Position numbers and translations under genes: made by a program. Of a DNA stretch of 16,198 nucleotides, positions 1-5,664 are shown in pieces (position 1 is the first letter of the stretch; every line of letters begins with the position of its first letter). Source of the DNA: JACVRW01 sp035947555 (GTDB lineage Bacteria; Actinomycetota; Thermoleophilia; Solirubrobacterales; Thermoleophilaceae). The notes beneath the pieces are model-generated. The model saw only the letters and a list, made by a program, of their open reading frames with translations. It had not been told where the DNA came from and ran no database searches. The stretch is taken from assembly GCA_035947555.1 (NCBI GenBank), contig DASZJZ010000080.1:1-16198 (forward strand). The letters run 5' to 3'.

Positions 1-714
1 GCTGGACGAGCGCCGCGACCGGCCGGAGCAGACGCTCGACGACAAGGTGCGCTCCGTGGAGGAGCTGCTCGACGAAGACGCCTGAGGACCTCTATCGCAC
101 AGAGCGACGGGAATGGTGTCCATGCCTTGAGCTATTGGCTCGATGTGCTGGAGGTGCGTCTTCACGGTCGCGGTGCTCAGGTGGATCGAGCGCCCGATCT
201 CGGGAGCCGTGAGACCTCCCGCGATCATCCTGAGCACCTCGTACTCCCGGTCGCTCAGGAACGGGCGCTCGTCGACCGAGCGGAGGCGGATCTCGCCGGC
301 CACACCCGCCTGCAATTCCGGAGCCAGGATCGTCTGGCCGCGGGCTACGGCCGTGATGGCGTCACAGATCTCGCGCGCCTCCGCGTCCTTGGTGAGGTAT
401 CCCGCCGCTCCGTTTGCGATCGCTTGATAGACGTCGCCGGCAGCCGGCTCGGCCGAGATCAGCAGGACTCTGGTGTCAAGTCCGTCGCGGCCCACGGCGT
501 TCAAGACCTGGTCGCCGTTCAGGCCCGGAAGGTTGCTCTCGACCAGCGCGACGTCCGGCTCCTCGGCGTTGATCGCCTCGAGCGCGCGACGACCGTCTGA
601 CGCCTCCGCCACAAGCTCGAGCTCGGGCCAGTCCTTGATGGCGTTGGTCATGGCCTCGCGGTACAGCGGATGGCCGTCGGCGGTCAGAACGCGCACGCGT
701 CGATCGGTGGTCAT
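1..714 (-). CDS. NarL/FixJ-type response regulator with LuxR HTH; receiver has Glu at the phospho-site; 3' end abnormal
   Basis: A two-component-type transcription regulator. It starts at ATG 714-712 with a strong ribosome site (AGGAGGT at 721-727, spacer 6). Residues 1-125 are a CheY-like receiver: D13 in ADGHP, S87 in LLISA and K109 in GYLTKD fit the family. The position of the phospho-accepting Asp is Glu59 (VALVESNLPGLNG). Residues ~152-192 are a LuxR helix-turn-helix (LSDREYEVLRMIAGGLTAPEIG, then LSTATVKTHLQHI, given here in two parts). After residue ~191 the usual KLG...R..AV...RRGL tail is poorly kept, and the frame has no stop before the window edge, reading antisense through the plus-strand gene. 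A TAG in another frame at 92-94 is where a normal gene would end, so a small indel near the 3' end is likely. Recognisable homology covers about 130-714. It is the intact response regulator of duplicated copy B. No histidine kinase is visible nearby. Confidence 0.85.
   Translation of the reverse strand, partial: MTTDRRVRVLTADGHPLYREAMTNAIKDWPELELVAEASDGRRALEAINAEEPDVALVESNLPGLNGDQVLNAVGRDGLDTRVLLISAEPAAGDVYQAIANGAAGYLTKDAEAREICDAITAVARGQTILAPELQAGVAGEIRLRSVDERPFLSDREYEVLRMIAGGLTAPEIGRSIHLSTATVKTHLQHIEPIAQGMDTIPVALCDRGPQASSSSSSSTERTLSSSVCSGRSRRSSS
2..85 (+). CDS. C-terminal end of an unidentified protein (partial)
   Basis: Only the last 27 codons are visible, open to the left edge and ending in TGA at 83-85. 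The tail is highly charged (many D, E, R; it ends VEELLDEDA) and almost every third codon position is G or C, as expected for a real gene here. The opposite strand over the same bases reads as a serine-rich low-complexity string, which is the usual shadow of D/E/L-rich coding on the plus strand. I do not recognise the family. It converges with the response-regulator gene on the minus strand. Confidence 0.6.
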   Translation: MDERRDRPEQTLDDKVRSVEELLDEDA

Positions 715-833
715 CTGAGGACCTCCTGGTGGACGACAGCAGGCGAAGGGCATCGCCCGGGAGCCACACGTTTACGCACGTCCTACTGGAATCCCATGAC
801 GCTTCGCGGCTCGGCGCGCCGAACCTCGACAGA

Positions 834-863
834 CACCTGCCTGCATGTGGGCAGGTGACTGCC
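834..863. repeat. Nested inverted repeats in the regulator intergenic region (copy B)
   Basis: CACCTGCC (834-841) and GGCAGGTG (850-857) form a perfect 8-bp inverted repeat with an 8-nt loop. The overlapping GGCAG (850-854) and CTGCC (859-863) form an alternative hairpin with a GTGA loop. The second hairpin has an exact counterpart in copy A at 2657-2670. Both lie just past the 3' end of the LuxR gene or pseudogene on the minus strand, so a terminator or attenuator role is possible. No T-tract follows. Confidence 0.45.
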
Positions 864-869
864 TGCCGC

Positions 870-1395
870 TCAGTCGATGAGACCCGGCGCATGGCCTGCA
901 GCGGCGCCTCCGTGGGGTTGCCGCGCCGAGCCGCTCGTAGAAGCGCCGGAGCTGGCGACACATCGTCCCGCTCGGAGTATCCGACCCACTACGCCAGCTC
1001 CTCGGCGGTCGCGCGGCGAGCCAGCGCACGCAGCCACTCCGCCTGCTCGTCCTCGACGCCTCGTCGTTCTGGCCGCGCCGGGCGAGGTTGCGCGCGACCT
1101 CGGTCGGCAGGACCGTGCGCCGGTCGACCGCCGCACCGACGACGTCCACGATCCGGTCGAGTGCGGCATCGCGCGCTACGGCGGACTCGACCCCTGACTC
1201 GAGCACTCCGGGTAAGCCGCCGGCGAGTCGTCCGCGAGCAGCGCGCGCGCCATTCGGCCCGCGTCCGCTCCATGGACTCCACGCCCACGCAAGCGAAGCG
1301 CCTCGGGATCGTCCGCGCGCTCTCGTCGGCGGCCAGGATGCCTTACCTTCCGCGACCAGCGCACGCGCCGTCGACTCCAGCTCGTCGCCCGACAT
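870..1395 (-). pseudogene. Degenerate copy of the LuxR-type regulator (copy B)
   Basis: DNA and protein similarity to the intact gene at 2690-3307 is obvious, but the reading frame is broken. Matching segments occur in different frames: VESAVARDAALDRIV and VDRRTVLPTEVARNLAR, then EDEQAEWLRALARRAT, then a C-terminal HTH remnant (RQLRRFYERLGA). Comparison with the intact copy shows single-base indels near 887, 905, 965, 1065 and 1210, plus an in-frame TAG at 989-991 (GCGTAG where the intact copy has GCGGAG). The first ~50 codons are missing. The homology begins at DM.....E...RALVA immediately at the glpX stop codon, so the glpX segment replaced the 5' end. The product cannot be a functional regulator. 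Confidence 0.85.
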
Positions 1396-1396
1396 G

Positions 1397-2383
1397 TCAG
1401 GCCCTCCGCTTGGGGTCCCTGTCAAAGCTGGTCTCGAGGACCCGGCGCACCGACCCGTCCGAGATCACGATCGAGTCGGTGCGCCAGGCGCGGCCCACCC
1501 GCGCCGGCCCCCGAGCAATTGAGCCGCTCGTCACGCCGGTCGCGACGAATAGCGACTCCCCGGGGGCGAGGTCCTCGAGCCCGAGGACGCGCTCGAGCTC
1601 CACGCCCGCGTCGGCCAAGGCGTCAGACTCGGCCTGTCTCTGCGGAGCGAGACGAGCCTCCATCCCGCCGTCGAGCGCGCGGACGGCGCAGGCCGTCAAG
1701 ACGCCCTCGGGTGTACCTCCGACGCCCACCAGCAAGTCGGCGGAGCCGTCCGGCAGGAGCACCTCCAGAGCACCTGCGACGTCCCCGTCCGCGGGGGTGG
1801 ACACGTGGACGCCCATCTCCCGGAGGCGCCCGATCAACTCGGCATGGCGGGGCTTGCCGAGCACCACCGCCCTTAGCGTCTGCGGGGTCTTTTCGAGCGC
1901 CCACGCAACCGCCACCGCGGTGTCCTCGGGGCGAGCCGTGATGTCGATTGCGTCACGAGCGGCGGCGCCAACGACGAGCTTCTCGATGTAGAGCGCCGGC
2001 CCCGGCGCCCACAGCGTCCCCGGAGCTGCGATCGCGATCGTTGCCAAAGAACCTGGCAGCCCGGCCGCACAGGCCTTCGTGCACTCCAGCGGGTCGACGG
2101 CGATGTCGAACCGCGTACCGTCACTGTTGCCGACCTGCTCACCGTTGTAGAGCATTGGCGCGGCGTCCTTCTCTCCCTCGCCGATTACGACGTTCCCGAT
2201 GCCAGGCGCCTTGGCGAGCGCGGCTCGCATCGCGTCTGTCGCGGCCGCGTCGGCGCTGTGGGGATCGCCCCGCCCCACCCACCGCTGGCATGCGATCGCC
2301 GCGGCCCTGGTGGCCGCGAGCGCCACCGGTTCGAGCCTCGAGACACTGCGGATGGCGCCCGGCCGTTCGGTCAGTGTCGTCAT
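1397..2383 (-). CDS. glpX: Class II fructose-1,6-bisphosphatase (GlpX family)
   Basis: It hydrolyses fructose-1,6-bisphosphate to fructose-6-phosphate, the gluconeogenic step in the cytoplasm, with divalent metal. The 328-residue length is close to E. coli GlpX. Visible motifs: WVGRGDPHSAD (35-45), VIGEGEKDAAPMLYNGE (66-82), IAVDPLECT (94-102), KPRH, PDGDVAG, GVGGTPEGV and ATGVTSG. The family metal/phosphate motif DP(I/V)(E/D)GT reads DPLECT, with Cys101 in place of Gly. The start is ATG 2383-2381, with GGAGG at 2392-2396 and an 8-nt spacer; upstream in-frame codons belong to the relic of another gene. It lies between two truncated regulator fragments, and the stop abuts the pseudogene start. 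Some GlpX proteins also act on sedoheptulose-1,7-bisphosphate, which cannot be told from sequence. Confidence 0.93.
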   Translation of the reverse strand: MTTLTERPGAIRSVSRLEPVALAATRAAAIACQRWVGRGDPHSADAAATDAMRAALAKAPGIGNVVIGEGEKDAAPMLYNGEQVGNSDGTRFDIAVDPLECTKACAAGLPGSLATIAIAAPGTLWAPGPALYIEKLVVGAAARDAIDITARPEDTAVAVAWALEKTPQTLRAVVLGKPRHAELIGRLREMGVHVSTPADGDVAGALEVLLPDGSADLLVGVGGTPEGVLTACAVRALDGGMEARLAPQRQAESDALADAGVELERVLGLEDLAPGESLFVATGVTSGSIARGPARVGRAWRTDSIVISDGSVRRVLETSFDRDPKRRA

Positions 2384-2479
2384 GCCCGAGGCCTCCGCGC
2401 ACGGGCGCCGGCGATGCATCGACCAGCCGGACGATGTGGTGGAGGGCAGTCCCACCGCCTTGGAACGGCGCACCGCGGC

Positions 2480-2535
2480 CCATAGAGGGGATGGCTGTCG
2501 GCAGCGAGAACGCGCACGCGTGGCGTACGGCTCAT
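2480..2535 (-). pseudogene. 5' relic of a second response-regulator gene (copy A)
   Basis: The ATG at 2535-2533 is preceded by a GGGAGGTCCTC ribosome-site region almost identical to that of the intact response regulator. It encodes about 18 residues (MSRTPRVRVLAADSHPLYG) matching that protein's N-terminus (MTTDRRVRVLTADGHPLYR). Homology then stops and the frame runs into the upstream region of glpX. This is the surviving start of the copy-A response regulator; the rest was lost at the glpX junction. Its ribosome site may still be transcribed as part of the glpX leader. Confidence 0.75.
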
Positions 2536-2543
2536 TGGAGGAC

Positions 2544-2580
2544 CTCCCGTCCGTAGGGAGTTCGGCGGCGACCGCCGAAC
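2544..2580. promoter_or_regulatory. Two adjoining palindromes upstream of the regulator relic and glpX
   Basis: CTCCC (2544-2548) pairs with GGGAG (2556-2560). Adjoining it, GTTCGGCGG (2560-2568) and CCGCCGAAC (2572-2580) form a perfect 9-bp inverted repeat with a 3-nt CGA loop. They lie 161-197 nt upstream of the glpX start, between the LuxR stop and the relic start. The strength of the second palindrome suits a transcription terminator after the LuxR gene or an operator. Copy B has no equivalent, and no T-tract is present. Confidence 0.4.
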
Positions 2581-2656
2581 GCGTACTCGGCGCCACCACG
2601 CTACGTTCCAACGGCGGGAATCCAATGACGGATGACGACTGCGTGTGCCGAGATGT

Positions 2657-2670
2657 GGCAGGCGACTGCC
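2657..2670. repeat. Small conserved hairpin (copy A counterpart)
   Basis: GGCAG-GCGA-CTGCC lies 20 nt beyond the LuxR stop codon (read on the minus strand). The same hairpin with loop GTGA instead of GCGA is at 850-863 behind the pseudogene. Stem identity and the single transition in the loop suggest a retained RNA or operator element of the ancestral intergenic region. Confidence 0.45.
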
Positions 2671-2689
2671 TCGTCGGGGCAGGCCGCTG

Positions 2690-3307
2690 CTAGTCGATCA
2701 GCCCGCGGCGCAGGGCTTGCAGTAGCGCCTCGGTGCGGTTGCGGGCGCCAAGCCGCTCGTAGAGCTGACGGAGCTGGCGATACATCGCCCGCTCGGAGTA
2801 GCCGACCGACTCCGCCAGCTCCTCGACGGTCGCGCCGCGGGCCAGCGCACGCAGCCATTCGGCCTGCTCGTCCTCGACGCTGTCGTCGTCCTGGCCGCCC
2901 CGGGCGAGATTGCGGGCGACCTCGGTCGGCAGAACGGTGCGCCGGTCGACCGCCGCACCCACTACCTCCACGATGCGGTCAAGGGCGGCATCGCGCGCGA
3001 CCGCGGACTCGACCCCCGTCTCGAGCACCTCCCGGTATGCCACCGGGGAGTCGTCGCCGAGCAGCGCCACGGCGACCGTGTCCGTGCCGCGCGCTCGCGC
3101 CAGCGCGAGACGCCGAGCCTCACTCGCGGACCGGCAGGTGGCGACCAGCGCCCGAACCCCGGCCGCCTCCGCCCACCGCCCCATGTCCGCCGGGTGCTCG
3201 ACTCGGTAGCCCGCTTCGCTGAAGGCCAGCTCGAGCCCGCGCCGGTACGCGGGCGCCCGGTCCACCACTGCGACACGGACCCCCGTCGGCTCTCTCGCTG
3301 GATCCAT
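2690..3307 (-). CDS. LuxR-type transcription regulator with degenerate receiver-like domain
   Basis: A DNA-binding regulator of 205 residues. Residues ~9-120 (GVRVAVVDRAPAYRRGLELAF onward) have the layout of a CheY-like receiver, but where the phospho-accepting Asp should be the sequence reads VRALVATCRSAS, so ordinary phosphorelay control looks lost. The C-terminal ~65 residues are a LuxR HTH variant: EDEQAEWLRALARGAT, then ELAESVGYSERAMYRQL, ending ALLQALRRGLID. The ATG at 3307-3305 is preferred because GGAG (3315-3318) lies 7 nt upstream; a GTG at 3349 in the same frame has no such site. It is the intact member of the duplicated pair; the frameshifted copy is at 870-1395. Its original downstream partner, a response regulator, survives only as a relic. 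Targets are unknown. Confidence 0.88.
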   Translation of the reverse strand: MDPAREPTGVRVAVVDRAPAYRRGLELAFSEAGYRVEHPADMGRWAEAAGVRALVATCRSASEARRLALARARGTDTVAVALLGDDSPVAYREVLETGVESAVARDAALDRIVEVVGAAVDRRTVLPTEVARNLARGGQDDDSVEDEQAEWLRALARGATVEELAESVGYSERAMYRQLRQLYERLGARNRTEALLQALRRGLID

Positions 3308-3357
3308 GGGCACGCTCCGTCCGTCGTCGCTGACGTCGGTTCCGTTCACTCAGCACG

Positions 3358-3370
3358 GCAAGTGCCTTGC
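3358..3370. promoter_or_regulatory. Short inverted repeat upstream of the LuxR-type gene
   Basis: GCAAG-TGC-CTTGC is a perfect 5-bp inverted repeat lying about 50 nt upstream of the preferred start of the LuxR-type gene. It is in the right place for an operator, possibly autoregulatory, but short palindromes are common in GC-rich DNA. Confidence 0.25.
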
Positions 3371-3457
3371 GAACGGAGAGTCCGAGTGTGTTGTACCACT
3401 GCGACGTGAGAATGCTAAACGGTGCTCCAGCGGCGGGCCCCGGCACCGAAACGCCGA

Positions 3458-3484
3458 CGCCGGCCGAGCTGCACCCGGCCGGCG
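3458..3484 (-). terminator. Probable terminator hairpin behind the methyltransferase gene
   Basis: CGCCGGCCGAG (3458-3468) and CCCGGCCGGCG (3474-3484) form an 11-bp stem (one G-T wobble when read on the minus strand) with a 5-nt loop. It starts 17 nt past the methyltransferase stop codon in the direction of transcription and lies before the LuxR-type gene. It has no T-run, as is common in high-GC actinobacterial terminators. Confidence 0.55.
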
Positions 3485-3501
3485 CCGGTTGTGGATTCGA
3501 G

Positions 3502-4338
3502 TCACGGCTTGACGACCATCGGTCCTCCCTTCGGTCGCTGGGCGACGAAGACGAACTTGGTGTGGCGCTGCTCGTCGGCGTCCCGGCTCAGCCGGGCCCC
3601 GGGCGATTGCCCGCGCACGGCGCGCGGCGTGAGACCGGCTCGGGTCAGCGCCCGCTCAACGGCGGCGCGTGGATGATGGCGCTGGCGATGCCGGACGGTG
3701 GTGCGGATCCAGCAGCGGCCGGGGCCATCGCGGGTGAAGACCTCTACGACCGCTTCGTGGACGGCGGCGGGCTCGGCATCGGCGGCGGTCATGCCGCGCC
3801 AGCAGAACAATCGCTGGTCGCGCTCCCAGACCGCGTCCGCGCCGAAGGTGGTGCGATAGGTGTGGAGGGTGTTCACGTCGAACACGAGCACCCCGCCCGG
3901 CCGCAGTACCGACCTCATCGAGCGAAGCGCCGCCTCCAGGTCCGACGGCTCGAGCAGGTAGTTGACGGCGTCGTCGAGGCACGTCACGAGGTCGAAAGGA
4001 CCGATAGACGGCAGAGCACGCATGTCGGCGACGAAGGCGCGCGCCGGATCGGGAAGGTGTGAGCGGGCGATCTCCACCATGCCGGGCGAGAGGTCGCACG
4101 CACTCACGTCGTATCCCCGCCCGAGCAGGGGCAGGAAGCTCTTTCCTGTCCCGCAGGCGACATCGAGGACCCGCTTCCCCGCCAGACCGTGGTCGAGCGC
4201 CAGGCGCTCGAGCGCCGACAGCCAGCGGTCGTAACCGTAGTCGGCCGTCATCTCGTCGTAAGCCGGCGCGAGCGCCTCGTAGGCCGACAACGCGACGGCG
4301 GCACAGTCGGTCTCTTTCGGAGCCGTGGCAACTGCCAT
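3502..4338 (-). CDS. Class I SAM-dependent methyltransferase
   Basis: A cytoplasmic methyltransferase of 278 residues; substrate unknown. The Rossmann-fold SAM site is clear: motif I VLDVACGTGKSF at 57-68, the acidic CDLSPGMVEIA at 81-91 for the ribose, VADMRALP at 103-110, FDLVTCLDDAVNYLL at 115-129, and LRPGGVLVFDVNT at 145-157. The fold resembles UbiE/small-molecule methyltransferases with a C-terminal ~80-residue extension rich in Arg and His. The start is ATG 4338-4336; only a weak purine stretch precedes it. It is transcribed divergently from the ArsR-like gene across an 82-bp gap, so that regulator is a natural candidate to control it. A strong hairpin follows the stop. Confidence 0.88.
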   Translation of the reverse strand: MAVATAPKETDCAAVALSAYEALAPAYDEMTADYGYDRWLSALERLALDHGLAGKRVLDVACGTGKSFLPLLGRGYDVSACDLSPGMVEIARSHLPDPARAFVADMRALPSIGPFDLVTCLDDAVNYLLEPSDLEAALRSMRSVLRPGGVLVFDVNTLHTYRTTFGADAVWERDQRLFCWRGMTAADAEPAAVHEAVVEVFTRDGPGRCWIRTTVRHRQRHHPRAAVERALTRAGLTPRAVRGQSPGARLSRDADEQRHTKFVFVAQRPKGGPMVVKP

Positions 4339-4363
4339 CGACCAGGAAGACCCTCGCCATGCT

Positions 4364-4411
4364 CAATTTCGTTTCATTCCGCGCACAAATTCGTTCAGAA
4401 AGGGTTAGGGT
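4364..4411. promoter_or_regulatory. Divergent control region: 22-bp-spaced direct repeat and -10 box
   Basis: CAATTTCGTTT (4364-4374) and CAAATTCGTTC (4386-4396) are near-identical direct repeats whose starts are 22 bp apart, about two helical turns, in an unusually AT-rich patch. TAGGGT at 4406-4411 fits a TANNNT -10 box 9 nt before the ATG of the ArsR-like gene; with only a weak GGA before that ATG, a leaderless or near-leaderless mRNA is likely. The repeats lie where a regulator could act on both divergent genes. Confidence 0.45.
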
Positions 4412-4420
4412 GGCCGGATC

Positions 4421-5056
4421 ATGAAGCCGATCGCCTCTATCAGCGACCCACGAATCGTCAGAGCCCTTGCGCACCCGATGCGTCTCGAGATCCTCTCGAT
4501 CGTCGAGAAACGGACCGCCAGCCCCAAGGAGATCGCGCGGGAGATCGGCGCCCCACTGACCCATGTGAGCTATCACGTCCGGCAACTGGCGCAGCTGGGG
4601 CTGATCAAGCTCGAGCGCACCACACCCAGACGGGGCGCGGTCGAGCATCACTACTCGATGGAGACCGAGCCCCGCATCAGCGAGGAGGCCTGGCGAGAGG
4701 CTCCGGAGATCGCCAAGCAGGCCCTCATCGGCGCAACCCTCGGGCACGTGAGCGACAAGGTGAACGCGGCCGCCGCGGAAGCCGGCTTCTCGCGGGAAGG
4801 ATCCCACCTCCAGCGGCTCTCGCTCGAGCTGGACGACAAGGGTTGGGACGAGGCGTCGAGCGCGATGGGGACGCTCGTCTCAGAGCTCGAGCGGATTCAC
4901 GAGGACTCCCTCAAGCGGCGCGAGGGAGACCATGGCGGCCACGCCTCCGCGACGGCGGTGGTGATGCTGTTCGAGGCGGCTGAGCAGCGCAGCGCTGAGG
5001 GCGTGAAGGAGGGCGGACGGTGGCACCGGCCCGCGACAGCGGAGACCACCGGGTAG
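4421..5056 (+). CDS. ArsR-like winged-helix transcription regulator
   Basis: A DNA-binding regulator of 211 residues. Residues ~7-80 are an ArsR/HTH_20-type winged helix: DPRIVRALAHPMRLEILSI, then ASPKEIAREIGAPLTHVSYH (recognition helix), VRQLAQLGLIKL, and a wing ending EHHYSM. The C-terminal ~120 residues are helical and charged, unlike small metal-sensing ArsR proteins, and no CxC metal motif is visible, so a metal sensor is unlikely. The ATG at 4421 sits just after a TAGGGT -10 box. It is divergent from the methyltransferase and followed by a MarR gene that has its own promoter. Confidence 0.87.
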   Translation: MKPIASISDPRIVRALAHPMRLEILSIVEKRTASPKEIAREIGAPLTHVSYHVRQLAQLGLIKLERTTPRRGAVEHHYSMETEPRISEEAWREAPEIAKQALIGATLGHVSDKVNAAAAEAGFSREGSHLQRLSLELDDKGWDEASSAMGTLVSELERIHEDSLKRREGDHGGHASATAVVMLFEAAEQRSAEGVKEGGRWHRPATAETTG

Positions 5057-5086
5057 CTTCTCGATCGAGCGGTCTCGCGCGACGGT

Positions 5087-5115
5087 TTGCCGAACTGGCT
5101 GTCGCGTTCTAGGAT
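5087..5115 (+). promoter_or_regulatory. Sigma-70-type promoter of the MarR gene
   Basis: TTGCCG (-35, 5087-5092) and TAGGAT (-10, 5110-5115) are separated by 17 bp, a near-ideal housekeeping promoter. Transcription would begin near 5122, upstream of the GGGAGG ribosome site at 5129-5134. This rules out the longer frame that could begin at TTG 5087 or ATG 5114, because those codons lie inside the promoter. Confidence 0.7.
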
Positions 5116-5143
5116 GGCGAATCGGCACGGGAGGACCCACGAA

Positions 5144-5650
5144 GTGACGGCCGGATGCACACCCGAGGAGATCCGGGAGCTCCTCAACCGCCGCATGCTC
5201 GCGGCGAACCGCCACCGAGCCGCGGTCACAAAGCAGCTGGGGCTGACGGACACGGAGGCCGACGCCCTCGGCCACCTCGCTCGCGCCGGTGGGATGACGC
5301 CAAGCGAGCTGGGCGAGCTACTCGGCATGACGTCGGGGGGAGTGACCGCCCTGACTCAGCGGCTGGAGGCCGCCGGACACATCAGCCGGGAACCCCACCC
5401 GCGCGACAGGCGCAGCTCGATCCTCAAGGCGACACCGGCGATGATCGAGCGGGTGCAGGAGAAGTACCGCGACTTCGTGGCCGAGGTCGACCGGATCACC
5501 GCCCGGCTCTCGCAAGAGGAACGCGACGTGATCGGGAGGTATCTCGAAGCGCTCGTCCTACTCAGCGAGCGCTACGCCGACGAGGCCGCGGCGGCCCTCG
5601 AGGCAGCCGAGGAGCGCCAGCCGCACGAGCCCGTCGAGCTCTGGGCCTAG
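5144..5650 (+). CDS. MarR-family transcription regulator
   Basis: A dimeric winged-helix regulator, usually a repressor that responds to small phenolic ligands or oxidants. The GTG start at 5144 is chosen because GGGAGG lies 9 nt upstream and a promoter ends just before it; this gives 168 residues, normal for the family. The MarR core is visible: LGLTDTEADALGHLARAGGM, MTPSELGELLGMTSGGVTAL (recognition helix), TQRLEAAGHISREPHPRDRR with the wing Asp-Arg, and long dimerisation helices at both ends. It converges with the ECF sigma gene (14 nt between the stops). No obvious target operon adjoins it. Confidence 0.9.
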   Translation: MTAGCTPEEIRELLNRRMLAANRHRAAVTKQLGLTDTEADALGHLARAGGMTPSELGELLGMTSGGVTALTQRLEAAGHISREPHPRDRRSSILKATPAMIERVQEKYRDFVAEVDRITARLSQEERDVIGRYLEALVLLSERYADEAAAALEAAEERQPHEPVELWA

Positions 5651-5664
5651 TCGGCGACGTCCGC

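Noticed and set aside
1397..2383. glpX carried by an insertion sequence or integron cassette
   Set aside because: No transposase, terminal inverted repeats or target-site duplication were seen; the flanks are explained by truncated regulators.
2384..2611. 76-codon N-terminal extension of GlpX
   Set aside because: It runs out of frame through the response-regulator relic, has no GlpX homology, and GGAGG is well placed before the ATG at 2383.
3367..4062. Plus-strand frame opposite the methyltransferase
   Set aside because: The minus strand has a clear SAM-binding motif series; the plus frame has no family resemblance.
3700..4400. ArsR-like gene as a metal sensor with an arsenic or metal methyltransferase neighbour
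   Set aside because: No metal-binding CxC motif in the regulator and no Cys pattern typical of ArsM in the methyltransferase.
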